Made by a program: the position numbers and the translations under genes. The notes under the pieces were generated by a model. It saw only the letters and a program-made list of their open reading frames with translations, ran no database searches and was not told the DNA's origin. A stretch of 30,823 nucleotides of DNA from a virus: positions 1 through 30,823 of IMG/VR virus record IMGVR_UViG_3300020000_000053. The stretch is one strand, 5' to 3'. Positions 1 to 8,387 of the stretch are shown one piece after another (position 1 is the first letter of the stretch; each line of letters opens with the position of its first letter).

Positions 1-2
1 GT

Positions 3-236
3 ATGGCCCTGTTCGTGCCTGGTGTGCTGTGGGTGGGCGCCACGCTTATGTCGGTGGACAATCGGTTGGGAAAGGTCGAAACGCAGTTACAGGTTTCCCC
101 GGCCGCCTACACCCGCGCGGAGGCTGTAGAATTTGCCAAGGCTATCAGCGCCCGATTTGACGGGGACGAACGGTGGATAGCCAACAACGGCCACCGCCTG
201 GACGCCTTGGAAGTCGCGCGCCGGCGCTTGCCTTAG
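3..236 (+). CDS. Small membrane-anchored protein, possibly N-terminally cut by the window edge
   Basis: The reading frame is open to the left edge, so the ATG at 3 may be internal to a longer protein. The visible 77 residues start with a hydrophobic stretch (about residues 2-16, rich in V, L, W, G). A polar, probably helical segment follows, with alternating charged residues (RAEAVEFAKAISARF). One hydrophobic helix followed by a charged helix is the layout of many small phage membrane proteins, including spanin-like and holin-accessory proteins, but no diagnostic motif is present and I do not assign a function. The gene is followed by a dyad operator-like site and the gene at 288. Confidence 0.5.
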   Translation: MALFVPGVLWVGATLMSVDNRLGKVETQLQVSPAAYTRAEAVEFAKAISARFDGDERWIANNGHRLDALEVARRRLP

Positions 237-254
237 CTTAACCAATAGGTCAAT
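237..254. promoter_or_regulatory. 18-bp dyad site (copy 1 of 7)
   Basis: CTTAACC-AATA-GGTCAAT, two inverted half-sites separated by four bases. It ends 33 bases before the ATG of the gene at 288, just after the stop codon at 236. It matches six further sites in the window in half-site sequence and in the exact 4-base spacing. Probably an operator or promoter-linked element; the binding protein is not known. Confidence 0.55.
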
Positions 255-287
255 ATCGCCGCCTTTCCAACCAAGAGGGACGACGAA

Positions 288-641
288 ATGGACTTGAACC
301 GAAACGGCAAAGACGACTTTTTGGAGGTTGCCGACGGCATCGTGGAAGCCGTCACCAACGCAGCCCATTGGGTGCAGGGCATCCTTGTCGGCCTGGCGGC
401 CGAAGCCGCGCAGGCCCCGCAGCTTTTTGCGGACGTTCTGAATCATGTGAAGACCAACGACGACGGAAGCGCGAAGCCGATTGGCGAAGTTGTCGCGGAC
501 TTCCTCACCGTCATTTACAACGATGGCCACCACGTCCTTGAAGGCGTGGAAACCAACGCGGTGGAAGCTGTGCGCAAAGTGGAAAGCGGCGTGGTGGAAG
601 CTGTCGCCGGCTTGACGCTGCAAAAGGTGCCGGGTAAATAA
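288..641 (+). CDS. Small acidic phage protein with an EF-hand-like N-terminal loop
   Basis: 117 residues, ATG preceded by AGAGGGA at 274-280. Residues 2-13 (DLNRNGKDDFLE) fit the spacing of an EF-hand or dockerin-type calcium loop, with acidic or amide side chains at loop positions 1, 3, 5, 9 and 12. The usual hydrophobic residue at position 8 is an Asp, so calcium binding is only a possibility. The rest is Ala/Val-rich, amphipathic and probably helical (VEAVTNAAHWVQGILVGLAAEAAQA). There is no signal peptide. It lies downstream of a dyad site and is closed by a strong terminator. The family is not recognised. Confidence 0.65.
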   Translation: MDLNRNGKDDFLEVADGIVEAVTNAAHWVQGILVGLAAEAAQAPQLFADVLNHVKTNDDGSAKPIGEVVADFLTVIYNDGHHVLEGVETNAVEAVRKVESGVVEAVAGLTLQKVPGK

Positions 642-645
642 TCCT

Positions 646-663
646 GGTCGGATTGTCCGACAC
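646..663 (-). terminator. Possible terminator hairpin for the leftward DNA polymerase transcript
   Basis: GTCGGA-TTG-TCCGAC is a perfect 6-bp inverted repeat with a 3-base loop (647-661), about 50 bases past the leftward polymerase stop. Read leftward it is followed by the T-rich stretch AGGATTATTTA. It could therefore act as a weak intrinsic terminator facing the opposite way from the hairpin at 686-715. It also contains an isolated dyad half-site (ATTGTCC). Confidence 0.35.
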
Positions 664-685
664 CCCCACCATACCCAACGAACTT

Positions 686-715
686 GGGGCGTCCGAAAGG
701 GCGCCCCTTTCTTTT
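686..715 (+). terminator. Rho-independent terminator, GAAA tetraloop
   Basis: A nine-base-pair GC-rich stem (686-694 with 699-707, one G.T pair) is closed by a C(GAAA)G tetraloop and followed by TTTCTTTT. This is a textbook intrinsic terminator for the rightward transcript ending with the gene at 288-641. The T-tract overlaps the stop codon of the convergent DNA polymerase gene, so the two transcription units abut. Confidence 0.8.
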
Positions 716-3083
716 AGTCCTTGCGATAGCGATAGCCGCGCCACCCGCCGGCGCAGCGCAGGGGCCACGCTTCGCCCTGGTTGTCATTGGCGAACGGCGG
801 CAACGTCCCCATGATCCGTTCAAATTCTTCGACCGACCCCCAACCCTTCACGACCTCCGCCACTATTTCGTCGTGGACGTGCAGCACGACCGGGTAGCCG
901 GCGCGCTGTATGTTGATAATGGCATAAGCGAGAATATCGAAAGACACCGCCTGCACCACATTTTCGCACAGCTTGCCGCCGTAGGTATCGACACGCACCC
1001 AACCGGCCGGCCCCATTTTCGGGTTGGTGTTCCATGTCATGTACGACAGCGACAAGGCGCCGTCTTCGGCTTTGTGCAGGCCGCGCGACGCCGGAACAAG
1101 GCGCGGCTGGTGATAGGTGAGATACCGACCGGAAGGCAGGCGGCAATATAAAACGTCGTCTTTCACCACAAAGGAAATAGGCCGGCTGGCGGGGTGCTGC
1201 GCGCACACCGTAAATTCTGTGCCGGGGTATTGAACGGCATTGACGGCCGCGCCTTCCAGGCCGAAGCGTTCGGCGCGGTATCCTGTCTCCCACGGCAAGC
1301 CCCGGAACTGCCCGCCCCAAAATTCCACAATCGCCGGCGACGCATCGCGCCATGCCAATATGTGGGTTTTCATTTCCTGTTCGCTAAAGTATTCACCGGC
1401 GCCGAAGGACAGCCAAGCGCCAATCCATCCACCATAGCCCGACGACAATTCGGCCACCTTACCGAACGGCTGGCGGTGTGGGTGATGCTGGCCAGTGTTC
1501 TTTTTGTAGTCGGCGTAAAATTCGTATGTGTTGCCGGTTATCTTGGCGGCCGACGCCAAGTAAATATCTTTCTTGTTGCGGAAAACGTCTAGGCGCCATT
1601 CCTCACCCGCGAGCGCAGCCAGCACCACAGCTTCAATAGCGCTAAAATCGGATGCGATAAGGTCGTGGCCGTCACCCGCAACAAACAAGCCGCGCAGGCA
1701 ACCAGCTATCAGCAACAGCGCGTCGCCAAAATACATTTCCGCACAGGCCAACGACCGGGTGGCTAGGATGGTGAAGGCGTCGGCGTGGACTTCGGCCGAC
1801 CATTCCAGCTTTTTGGCGGTGGGCGGCCACACAACGCCGCACCAGGGGCAAACGTGGGTGTGAGCGCCGAAGAATCGGCCGCAGCATTTGAAGGCGCTGG
1901 CGTCTTTTGGGTTGGGGCCGAACACGTCGGGGCCGGCCTTCGGCAAATTCTGCGGCTGCGGCCCGTTGCCTGTCGCGCGCCCGGTACGCGCACCATGGAA
2001 GCTAAAGAGGTCGTGCAGGCGATTCCAAAGTGTCTTTTGGTTTCGGATAGCGAACAGTTTTTTAATGCTGGCGCTTCCTATGGCTGCGCGAATTTCCAGT
2101 GCGCGGTAGGCCCAAGGGTCCATCCCCTTTACCTTCAACAGCGCGTCCATGTGTTCTTCGTCCAGGCTATCGACATGCACGCCGCGCGTGGCCAGGAACG
2201 CTTTTAGCCTTTCAAGCTGTGACGCCTTTTCGACAGCGCCGCCGGTGATGGCGCGCAATTCCGCGTTGTAGCGTTCAAACGCCTGTTCCACGATTGCGAT
2301 TGCATCGGCTAGTCCCTTGGGGTCCACCGCCACGCCGCGAAAATTTATTTCCTGGTCGTTAAGCCAAAATTCCAACACGGCCGGCGGTAGGTCGGGGCAT
2401 CGGCTGGACGCTTCGGCCTCCGCTTTTATGTCGGTGCCGTTATAGTCGTACAGGCGCGCGGCGTCGGCCTGGTCTTCCGCCGGCGTGATCCTGCGGCGCT
2501 TGTCCGTCTTGGTGGGATTGCGCGGAATAGAAAATTTATTCAGCAACCGTTTGCCGTCGGGGTCTTTGCGCGTGTGAAGCTTCAACACGTCGCCGGCATC
2601 TTCCAGCGCGCCAGGTAGCGCGAAGGCGCGGGCCTTTGCCATCGCGCAGCGTAGTTGCCGAAGGGGAAGCGGTGGCCACCCGTACTTCGGCACGCAAACT
2701 AAATTCCATATCCAATGTTCAAAGCCGCTATTCCACGCCTCAATTACCCCGCCATCGGCAAGATGCTGGAACAGGCGGTGTGGGGGTTCCATTCCCGGCC
2801 GCCAGAACATGGGGCCGCGACCGTCTTTCAAATCCCACTTGAACGATAGAACTTCGGTGCTGGGATGCGTCGCATAGACGGCGGCGCCGACGGTGTTTAG
2901 GCCCTTGCGTCCCTGCGGTGCATTGGGCGGGCAATCGTATTTTTGGGTGGCTTCATTCCAGATAAAGCCGGCTTCGCTAAAGGTTTCAAAATCTGCATCC
3001 GGTAGGACCGTGGCCAGGCCCATGCCCGCGACAAGCTGATACCCCGCCGGCAACGATTCGAGTGTTGGCGGCGGGGGTATCAT
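714..3083 (-). CDS. Family A DNA polymerase with 3'-5' exonuclease and zinc-finger insertion
   Basis: 789 residues; the phage replicative DNA polymerase. The exonuclease domain shows DFET (residues 31-34, motif Exo I), NSGFEHWIW (118-126, Exo II region) and Y214-N-G-T-D218 (Exo III), so proofreading looks intact. The polymerase domain has motif A SDFSAIE (478-484), motif B with R537, K542 and Y550-G551 (RQPFGKVAELSSGYG) and motif C HDE (737-739). Cysteines 400, 401, 412 and 415 form a CC-x10-CxxC cluster just before the palm, a zinc-ribbon-like insertion. The gene is last in the leftward replication operon, 9 bases after the SSB stop codon. The ATG has no strong ribosome binding site; Met21 is an alternative start. 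Its stop overlaps the tail of the opposing terminator. Confidence 0.96.
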   Translation of the reverse strand: MIPPPPTLESLPAGYQLVAGMGLATVLPDADFETFSEAGFIWNEATQKYDCPPNAPQGRKGLNTVGAAVYATHPSTEVLSFKWDLKDGRGPMFWRPGMEPPHRLFQHLADGGVIEAWNSGFEHWIWNLVCVPKYGWPPLPLRQLRCAMAKARAFALPGALEDAGDVLKLHTRKDPDGKRLLNKFSIPRNPTKTDKRRRITPAEDQADAARLYDYNGTDIKAEAEASSRCPDLPPAVLEFWLNDQEINFRGVAVDPKGLADAIAIVEQAFERYNAELRAITGGAVEKASQLERLKAFLATRGVHVDSLDEEHMDALLKVKGMDPWAYRALEIRAAIGSASIKKLFAIRNQKTLWNRLHDLFSFHGARTGRATGNGPQPQNLPKAGPDVFGPNPKDASAFKCCGRFFGAHTHVCPWCGVVWPPTAKKLEWSAEVHADAFTILATRSLACAEMYFGDALLLIAGCLRGLFVAGDGHDLIASDFSAIEAVVLAALAGEEWRLDVFRNKKDIYLASAAKITGNTYEFYADYKKNTGQHHPHRQPFGKVAELSSGYGGWIGAWLSFGAGEYFSEQEMKTHILAWRDASPAIVEFWGGQFRGLPWETGYRAERFGLEGAAVNAVQYPGTEFTVCAQHPASRPISFVVKDDVLYCRLPSGRYLTYHQPRLVPASRGLHKAEDGALSLSYMTWNTNPKMGPAGWVRVDTYGGKLCENVVQAVSFDILAYAIINIQRAGYPVVLHVHDEIVAEVVKGWGSVEEFERIMGTLPPFANDNQGEAWPLRCAGGWRGYRYRKD

Positions 3084-3092
3084 GCTGGCGGA

Positions 3093-4118
3093 TTAGATCA
3101 TGTACCCATGCGCCCGCAAGGCGTCGTCGGTCCAGCCTGCGCCGGCGAACACTTCGTAGGGTTGGCCTGCGGCCTTGGCCGTCATTTGCCGGCCTGCTGG
3201 CGCCACAGGGGCGGGCGCAGGGGGCGCCGCCGACATGGCGGGGTGTGGCGGCACGGCGGCCGGTGCTGGCGGCTGGTAGGGCGCCGGGGCGGGTGCAGGG
3301 GCCGGGGGTGCGTAAGCCGGCGCAGGGGCGGCATAGGCTGGCGCTGGGGGCGCGTAGGCGGGCGCCGGCGGCGGGGCATAAGCCGGCGCTGCGGCCGGGG
3401 GCGGGGCATAGGCGGCCGGCGCTGGGGGCGCATAGGGCGCCGGGGCCGGGGGTGCCGGATTGAACCCAGCAGGGGGCGCAGCGGACGCACCAGGCGGCAA
3501 CTGGACACCCTGGCCAAAGCCCACCGCGTCGGGCGACGGCCCGCTGCGGATCACCGGACCATATGCCAGCAGGCACACCATGTTGTGATTCAAATAAATG
3601 CCGGCGTTGTTCTGGTTGTTGTTGCCCTGGACGTTAAAATTGACCTGGCAATAATAGCCGGATTGAATCGCGCCCTTTTCGATCAACGCGGCCGGCTTAC
3701 CGTCCTGTGTGCCTAGCAGCGTGAACAGGTTGGGCGCGAAGCCCGAACCGAAACGCAGCACCCAATGACCGGGGAAACCCTCTTGCGTATTGGGAACGCG
3801 ATTCTTTTTGTTCGGCGTGGTGCTGTCGCCATCGGTGATTTTCCAAGCGAAGTCTGGGCGCTGCGCCTGCGCCGGAAAGGCTGTGTGGCCGACAGCCCAA
3901 ATCTTGGCGCCCCAATCGGTTTCCGCCCAATGGCGTTCGCCGCGCTTGGGGATGGCAAAGCCAAAGGGATAGTCCACGCGTGCCTGTCCCGCTTGCGGTC
4001 CCGTCTTGGTGGTGAGTGGCTTGCCGTCAAAATCTTTTGTCTGCGGGTCGTAGAGGTCGCCCCATACGATGCGCCCCACGGGAGTGGTGATATTCACCAC
4101 AGTGTTAACTTGCGTCAT
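3093..4118 (-). CDS. Single-stranded DNA-binding protein, Enc34/DUF2815 type
   Basis: 341 residues from the ATG at 4118, chosen because AGAAGGG lies 9 bases upstream; an in-frame start at 4172 would sit inside the preceding gene. The N-terminal 200 residues match the Enc34_ssb (DUF2815) family layout: the TTPVGRIVWGDLYDP start, the central WKITDGD, and the GAIQSGYYCQVNFNVQGN core with LNHNMVCLLAYG. A long low-complexity tail of Pro/Ala/Tyr (PAYAPP-like repeats) follows, then a short conserved-looking end, GWTDDALRAHGYMI. By analogy with other SSBs the flexible tail and tip may recruit partners (inference). In this family the protein coats single-stranded DNA at the fork. It lies between the DUF2800 nuclease and PolA genes, the usual order. 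Its start overlaps the true DUF2800 C-terminal frame by 14 bases. Confidence 0.9.
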   Translation of the reverse strand: MTQVNTVVNITTPVGRIVWGDLYDPQTKDFDGKPLTTKTGPQAGQARVDYPFGFAIPKRGERHWAETDWGAKIWAVGHTAFPAQAQRPDFAWKITDGDSTTPNKKNRVPNTQEGFPGHWVLRFGSGFAPNLFTLLGTQDGKPAALIEKGAIQSGYYCQVNFNVQGNNNQNNAGIYLNHNMVCLLAYGPVIRSGPSPDAVGFGQGVQLPPGASAAPPAGFNPAPPAPAPYAPPAPAAYAPPPAAAPAYAPPPAPAYAPPAPAYAAPAPAYAPPAPAPAPAPYQPPAPAAVPPHPAMSAAPPAPAPVAPAGRQMTAKAAGQPYEVFAGAGWTDDALRAHGYMI

Positions 4119-5264
4119 TTCCAAAAACCCTTCTAGCTTGTTCGGTGTCTGCGGCAATAAGTTTTGTTTCACCCTTCGGCCGCGCCGCGAAGGATTTAAC
4201 CACGTCTTCGGTTAGGCCGGCGGCCTTCCCCAATTTGATGGCTTGCGTTGGTGTGATGGCTTCCGGTTCTTTGCGCAAGTCCACGCCGTACATATCACCA
4301 AGCACGACGACTTCGGCCGCCGGCTTCGTCCACGCCAAGCGGCCACACCAGCACGGACGTTCGCCATTACTTGGGCTTCCAGTCCGGTGGCGCGAGCCTT
4401 TAGCAATTCCTGCGCGCGTTGGATCATGCGCAATTCCACAGCCTGCGCGGTCGGTGACATGCGGACGGGCACAGCCAGGCCGGCGGTGTCCATCGCGCTT
4501 TCGCTCGCGCGCTGTAGCGCCTCGCAATCGTGCCGCCCTTTACAGTCCCTACATTCCGCGCCCACGTTGGTGGGGGCGCCCGGTCCCATAGACAAGTACG
4601 CATTGTTGCGCAGTTGGTCGAAGTACGGCCGCAGCTTCGCGGCGGTGGTTTCCCAATGGCGCACCTGGTCGCCGCGTCCATAGCAGCGCGGTTGCACGAT
4701 AACGATTCTAACTTTGATGTTTTCCCACGGTATATTTGCGAGTTCGGGCCGCTCAAGCACGCCGGCGGTATAGTCGATACACTGCCAATTCTCGAAAGCG
4801 TCAACGAAGCGGTGGCCATATTTGTAGTCCAGCAAATAAATTTCGGCGCTGGGGATGGCGCGATGCGTGCCGCCGCTGATAGCCCACACGTCGGGCGTTC
4901 CTTCGTTCACCGGATGCACCAGGTTGTGCATGGTCAACTTTTCTTCAACGTGGATAGTGTCCAGCGCGTCGGACCCGATGATTTCCACCACCGTGTCCAC
5001 AAACATTTCCGCGCCTTCCAACATTTCCTTGTCCAAAATCGTGCCGGCCGGGTCCGACATGCCGATTTTGAATTGCCGCGCCTGCTTGTACTGTTGAAGG
5101 TCGCGCAGCGTCGTAGCACCCACCCAATGCGAAGCGTCCCCCTCGCGGGCGTCTTGCGACTTTTCCGCTTCGGGGTTTGCCGCTTCCAACGCTGTGGACC
5201 CGGCGCACTGCGCCCCCCACCTACCGGCGGCGGAGGGCGCTAAGGGTGCGTGCTGTTCGCTCAC
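4105..5264 (-). pseudogene. DUF2800 Cas4-like nuclease gene, frameshifted with probable small internal deletion
   Basis: The first frame (GTG at 5264, GTGA overlap with the upstream gene) encodes a DUF2800 protein: APSAAGRW start, the EEKL and LLDYKYG motifs of the PD-(D/E)XK core, and a CxxCKGRHDCEAL cysteine cluster. DUF2800 proteins are Cas4/RecB-like nucleases in phage replication-recombination modules. After ...VRAGVA the frame enters nonsense rich in R, S and K and stops at 4212. The expected C-terminal domain (AWTKPAAEVVVLGDMYGVDLR, then TPTQAIKLG and ARRVFG) continues in the -1 frame down to the TAA at 4105. The join falls near 4333-4345. Homologues I recall have about ten more residues at this place, so a deletion of a non-multiple of three is more likely than a simple shift. 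It could be a real lesion, a sequence error or, less likely, recoding; no classic slippery heptamer is seen. Confidence 0.75.
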
Positions 5265-5935
5265 GGGCGCGACAGCGCGAGAGCGTCAAGCGTGGCGCCA
5301 ACCGACGGGATAAGGTCGGGGCGCTGCGCAAGCAGCGGAGCGGCGGCGATACCGAACTGCTGGCACACGCCGGCAACATCGGCTTGGGTGATTTTCCCGG
5401 CGGCAATGTGCCCCGTAATTTTTCCCATAAGTCCAATGAAGTCCAGCGCGCCAGTTTGTGCCGGCGCAGCGGGAGGCGGAGGCGGCGGAGGCGGGGGCAC
5501 CTGGCCAACCGGCGCAGGCGGAGGGGGCGGCGGTGCCGGCGGGGTGAAAGCACCCTGCGGGTTCGGCGCGGGATAGGTAAGGCGCAACTGCTGTTCCACG
5601 CTGGACACCACCGTGTCTTGCACGCCGCGCTTTTTCTTCCACGAACCGTCTTTGTTGAACGACTTGGCGCTGCTGTGGATTCGTTCGTCCCACGGGAAGC
5701 CAGCGGAATCTTTCGGCGCCGTTTCGGCCTGCTGTTGCTGCGGAGGCGGAGGGGGCGGCGTGAACGCGGCGGTGGGTGAGGGACCGGGCGCCGGTGCGGG
5801 CGGGACAGCGCCCGATTGCATCAAAGCGGCGGTGACGTTCTGCATTACTTCCATTCCGGCGATAAGGCCGATAACGGACATTACCCGTTGCACTTCGCTA
5901 GCGTCGGGGTTTCTGGACAAAGCAATGGTGAACAT
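5261..5935 (-). CDS. Proline-rich two-domain phage protein with PWDERIHSS motif
   Basis: 224 residues; the ATG has AAAGGAAG 8 bases upstream. A short N-terminal helix region is followed by a Pro/Gln linker, a central block containing PWDERIHSSAKSFNKDGSWKK and RRGV-like residues (KKRGVQD), a second very long proline linker, and a C-terminal helical domain. The central block recurs in many phage proteins next to SSB and nuclease genes, but I know of no assigned activity; a role in replication or recombination is inferred from position only. The start lies 21 bases downstream of a dyad site, so this gene may lead a sub-operon containing the DUF2800, SSB and PolA genes. Confidence 0.75.
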   Translation of the reverse strand: MFTIALSRNPDASEVQRVMSVIGLIAGMEVMQNVTAALMQSGAVPPAPAPGPSPTAAFTPPPPPPQQQQAETAPKDSAGFPWDERIHSSAKSFNKDGSWKKKRGVQDTVVSSVEQQLRLTYPAPNPQGAFTPPAPPPPPPAPVGQVPPPPPPPPPAAPAQTGALDFIGLMGKITGHIAAGKITQADVAGVCQQFGIAAAPLLAQRPDLIPSVGATLDALALSRP

Positions 5936-5956
5936 ATGCAGGCTTCCTTTGGTTGT

Positions 5957-5974
5957 GTTGTTCGGTTGGTCAAT
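5957..5974. promoter_or_regulatory. 18-bp dyad site (copy 2 of 7)
   Basis: GTTGTTC-GGTT-GGTCAAT on the plus strand. It begins 21 bases upstream of the leftward start at 5935 and touches the stop codon of the primase-helicase gene. It has the same half-sites and 4-base spacer as the other copies, placed to control the genes from 5935 leftward. Confidence 0.55.
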
Positions 5975-8373
5975 TAGCCAAACTTCGCGGCGGCCGTCAA
6001 GCTCTTGGTTTGTGTGTCTTCGTAAACTTTGCAGATAGACGGCCCTGTACTTAGTACATTATTGGGGTGTCCGCGCTTCACGAACAGGCGCGGGCGCGCA
6101 TTGTCTGGCTGCACGGGGTTAGGCACGCGGCCTTCGGGCAACGCGGGGTGGTAGTGATAGCCAAGCCCTTCAAGGATAATTCGCCGCTTGTTGGGCGGTA
6201 CGCGGCGTTCGGCTTTCAAATGCGCCAACAGCTTGTCCACCGCCATAGACGACACCCACCCGCCGGCAAAGCCGGGGCGTTCTTCGCCAATCGCTTCAAG
6301 TATCGCTTGTTCTATTCCGCCCACGGACAGCCCTATGGCTTCGTTGGTGCTGGTGGTGTCGGGCGCGCGGTGCATATCTTTGGCGGGGTTTAGCGCGTCC
6401 GGTATCGCATAGGTGCGCAGGAAATGATTGATAATCGCGGCGCCGGGTGTGTGGCCGGCGAATTCATCACGCCCCCAAAACCAGTTATAAAGCTGCGGCA
6501 TGTAGTTTCCGCCCATGCCGTGCGCCGCGAGGTCTTCCACTTTCTGTTGCGCCGTAAAGAATATGCCCCACCGTCGTTCGTTCGCTGTCTTCGGCACCGC
6601 GTCCTTGTGGTTGCTGCACGCTACGAAATTGGCGCGGTTGTCGCCGGTGAACTGGTCTTGCCCCTTTGCTTGAATCTCTATGCGGCTGTTGGTTATGAGA
6701 GGTTTTAGCGCGTCCATCATGTTGCGACGTTCGCCGGTGTAAATTTCCTCTAGCCCAATGAACAGTTTATTTTGCAGCCATCCCGTAAACTTCGCACCGC
6801 CGGCCACAAGGTCTTCGCTGTTCGGCAAATGGGTGTAGCGGTCGCCCACGCATTGGGACAGTGCGGTAATAATCAGCGTCTTGCCGTTGCCTTCCACGCC
6901 TTGCACCAGCGGCGCCCATTGGAATTTGCGGCCGGGGTATTGCACCACCGCCGCCATATAAGCCAACAGCTTTTCGCGGTCGGCCTGGTCGGGCAACAGC
7001 TTTTCCATGTGAACCATGAAGGGCGACACGTCGCCTTCGGTCGCCGGCGTTTCAATTGGCCACCAGATATTTGCCAGCGTCGTGCCGGCTTCGGTTATGA
7101 GTTCGCCGGGCGCGCGTTCGGGGCGGAAGCAAAGGCCGTCCGCGCGCGGCGCACGGAACGATTGGCTTTCGGTGAAGGCTTCCCATGCGTTGCGCACCAC
7201 CCGTTCGTTCTGCGGGTCCATCGGGAAGCTATACCCGCCGTACATGACTTTAAATTGGTCGGGCTTTAGCAGTTGGCCGCCGGGCACAAGCACGCGGTGC
7301 ATGTTGCAGACATAGACGCAGCCCGCGAAAATTTTCATTTGTTCTTCGGCCGAAAGCCACGTTTCGCCGGTGACGGGAACAGCCATTGCCGACATGCCGG
7401 TGGCGGCCACGCCGGTATGTTCCTGCGGGGGCTTGTCCTGCAACACGTCGTATTGCCGCGCCACCACCATTTCAATTGTGGTTCGTAAATAGTCGGGTCT
7501 GTCGTGCCATTTTTGGCGGACAAGCGCCGATTGCCACATAAGGCGCAGGATGCGTTCGCAATCCTTGCCCGTCCAGAACGCGAGTGCTTGCGCCAACGCG
7601 CTGTCCGCGCGGCTTTCATCCCACGGCCGCGACTTATGGTCGTCCGGGTAGCAGCGCGCTAGGGCGTCGGCGTCCCTCTCCCAAAGCTGTTGGAAGCTGG
7701 CGCGCGTGCCGAACGCCTGCGCCGATGATTGCGAGCGCAGCGCGCGGCGGATTAGCTCCGCGTCGTCGGTCGGGCCGCGCCATCGCGGGTCCGGTGCGGT
7801 CGTCCATTCGGCGGTTGTGGCCGCGTCCGGGGTTAGGTAGGTGGCGACAAGCCATTGCAGCGCCGGCGTGTGATCCGTCCAGGCGTCGCCGCCGGCGGCC
7901 GTTCCGGTGAGCGCCACGAATCGGTTTTCTGTGTATAGGTCGAAGTACGAACCGTATTTGACTTTGCGCGCTGGGGGTGGTGGGCCTGCATTGCCGCACG
8001 CGATGATATGCAGGCCCCGGCCGCTGGCGGAAATTTCCACGGCCGCGCCGGCGAACGATTGCAGCATGGCTTGCGCCGTCGGGGACCATGCCCCGTCCAC
8101 CAAACATTCGTCTATGTCGATAAAAAAGAACGGGTCCGCCGGCGTGAAGACGAAGCCCACGCCGTGGTTGGCGCCCAACATTTCGGCATAGGTGGCGCAG
8201 CTTTCCGCGTCCATCCACGCGCCGGCGTCGTGCGCGTTGGCGACAAGGCCGCTTCTGTAATCAATGGGGAATTTGTCGGTCTTGCCCGGCCGGGTGGCGG
8301 AGGGCACCAACTTGAAGGGGACGAACTGCCTATACCCTCGCAATGAAGCGAGGGCGGGGGGCAACACGAACAT
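5974..8373 (-). CDS. Primase-polymerase / SF3 helicase fusion
   Basis: 799 residues. The N-terminal prim-pol-like domain has D86-I-D88 in FFFIDIDEC, SASGRGLHI (about 115-123) and RFVALTG (about 151-157), matching the catalytic DxD and the SxSGxGxHI motif of archaeo-eukaryotic-type primases. The C-terminal third is a D5/NrS-1-like superfamily 3 helicase: Walker A GVEGNGKT (492-499), Walker B LFIGLEE (537-543), a sensor-like ANFVACSNHKDAVP (581-594) and NERRW (598-602). The protein would prime synthesis and unwind DNA at the phage fork. It follows the TetR-like gene by 14 bases. The start is supported by the typical LRGYRQFVPFKLVPS beginning, though the ribosome binding site is weak. Confidence 0.93.
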   Translation of the reverse strand: MFVLPPALASLRGYRQFVPFKLVPSATRPGKTDKFPIDYRSGLVANAHDAGAWMDAESCATYAEMLGANHGVGFVFTPADPFFFIDIDECLVDGAWSPTAQAMLQSFAGAAVEISASGRGLHIIACGNAGPPPPARKVKYGSYFDLYTENRFVALTGTAAGGDAWTDHTPALQWLVATYLTPDAATTAEWTTAPDPRWRGPTDDAELIRRALRSQSSAQAFGTRASFQQLWERDADALARCYPDDHKSRPWDESRADSALAQALAFWTGKDCERILRLMWQSALVRQKWHDRPDYLRTTIEMVVARQYDVLQDKPPQEHTGVAATGMSAMAVPVTGETWLSAEEQMKIFAGCVYVCNMHRVLVPGGQLLKPDQFKVMYGGYSFPMDPQNERVVRNAWEAFTESQSFRAPRADGLCFRPERAPGELITEAGTTLANIWWPIETPATEGDVSPFMVHMEKLLPDQADREKLLAYMAAVVQYPGRKFQWAPLVQGVEGNGKTLIITALSQCVGDRYTHLPNSEDLVAGGAKFTGWLQNKLFIGLEEIYTGERRNMMDALKPLITNSRIEIQAKGQDQFTGDNRANFVACSNHKDAVPKTANERRWGIFFTAQQKVEDLAAHGMGGNYMPQLYNWFWGRDEFAGHTPGAAIINHFLRTYAIPDALNPAKDMHRAPDTTSTNEAIGLSVGGIEQAILEAIGEERPGFAGGWVSSMAVDKLLAHLKAERRVPPNKRRIILEGLGYHYHPALPEGRVPNPVQPDNARPRLFVKRGHPNNVLSTGPSICKVYEDTQTKSLTAAAKFG
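6046..6058. repeat. Perfect TGTAC-TTA-GTACA palindrome
   Basis: A 13-base perfect inverted repeat inside the last codons of the primase-helicase gene. It carries the same GTACA core as the boxes in the strand-switch region (16599-17251). It may be a binding site or chance. Confidence 0.3.
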
Positions 8374-8387
8374 GGAAAAAATCCCAG

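Noticed and set aside
3180-3520. Open frames on both strands over the Pro/Ala-rich tail of the SSB gene
   Set aside because: Shadows of a GC-rich low-complexity coding region; the SSB frame is the only one with a conserved domain.
4320-4350. Programmed -1 frameshift in the DUF2800 gene
   Set aside because: No X-XXY-YYZ slippery site at the join, and a stretch of conserved sequence seems to be missing, which recoding would not explain.
5177-5779. Plus-strand Arg/Gly-rich frames opposite the proline-rich gene
   Set aside because: Mirror of the CCN-rich proline codons; no family similarity and no gene context.
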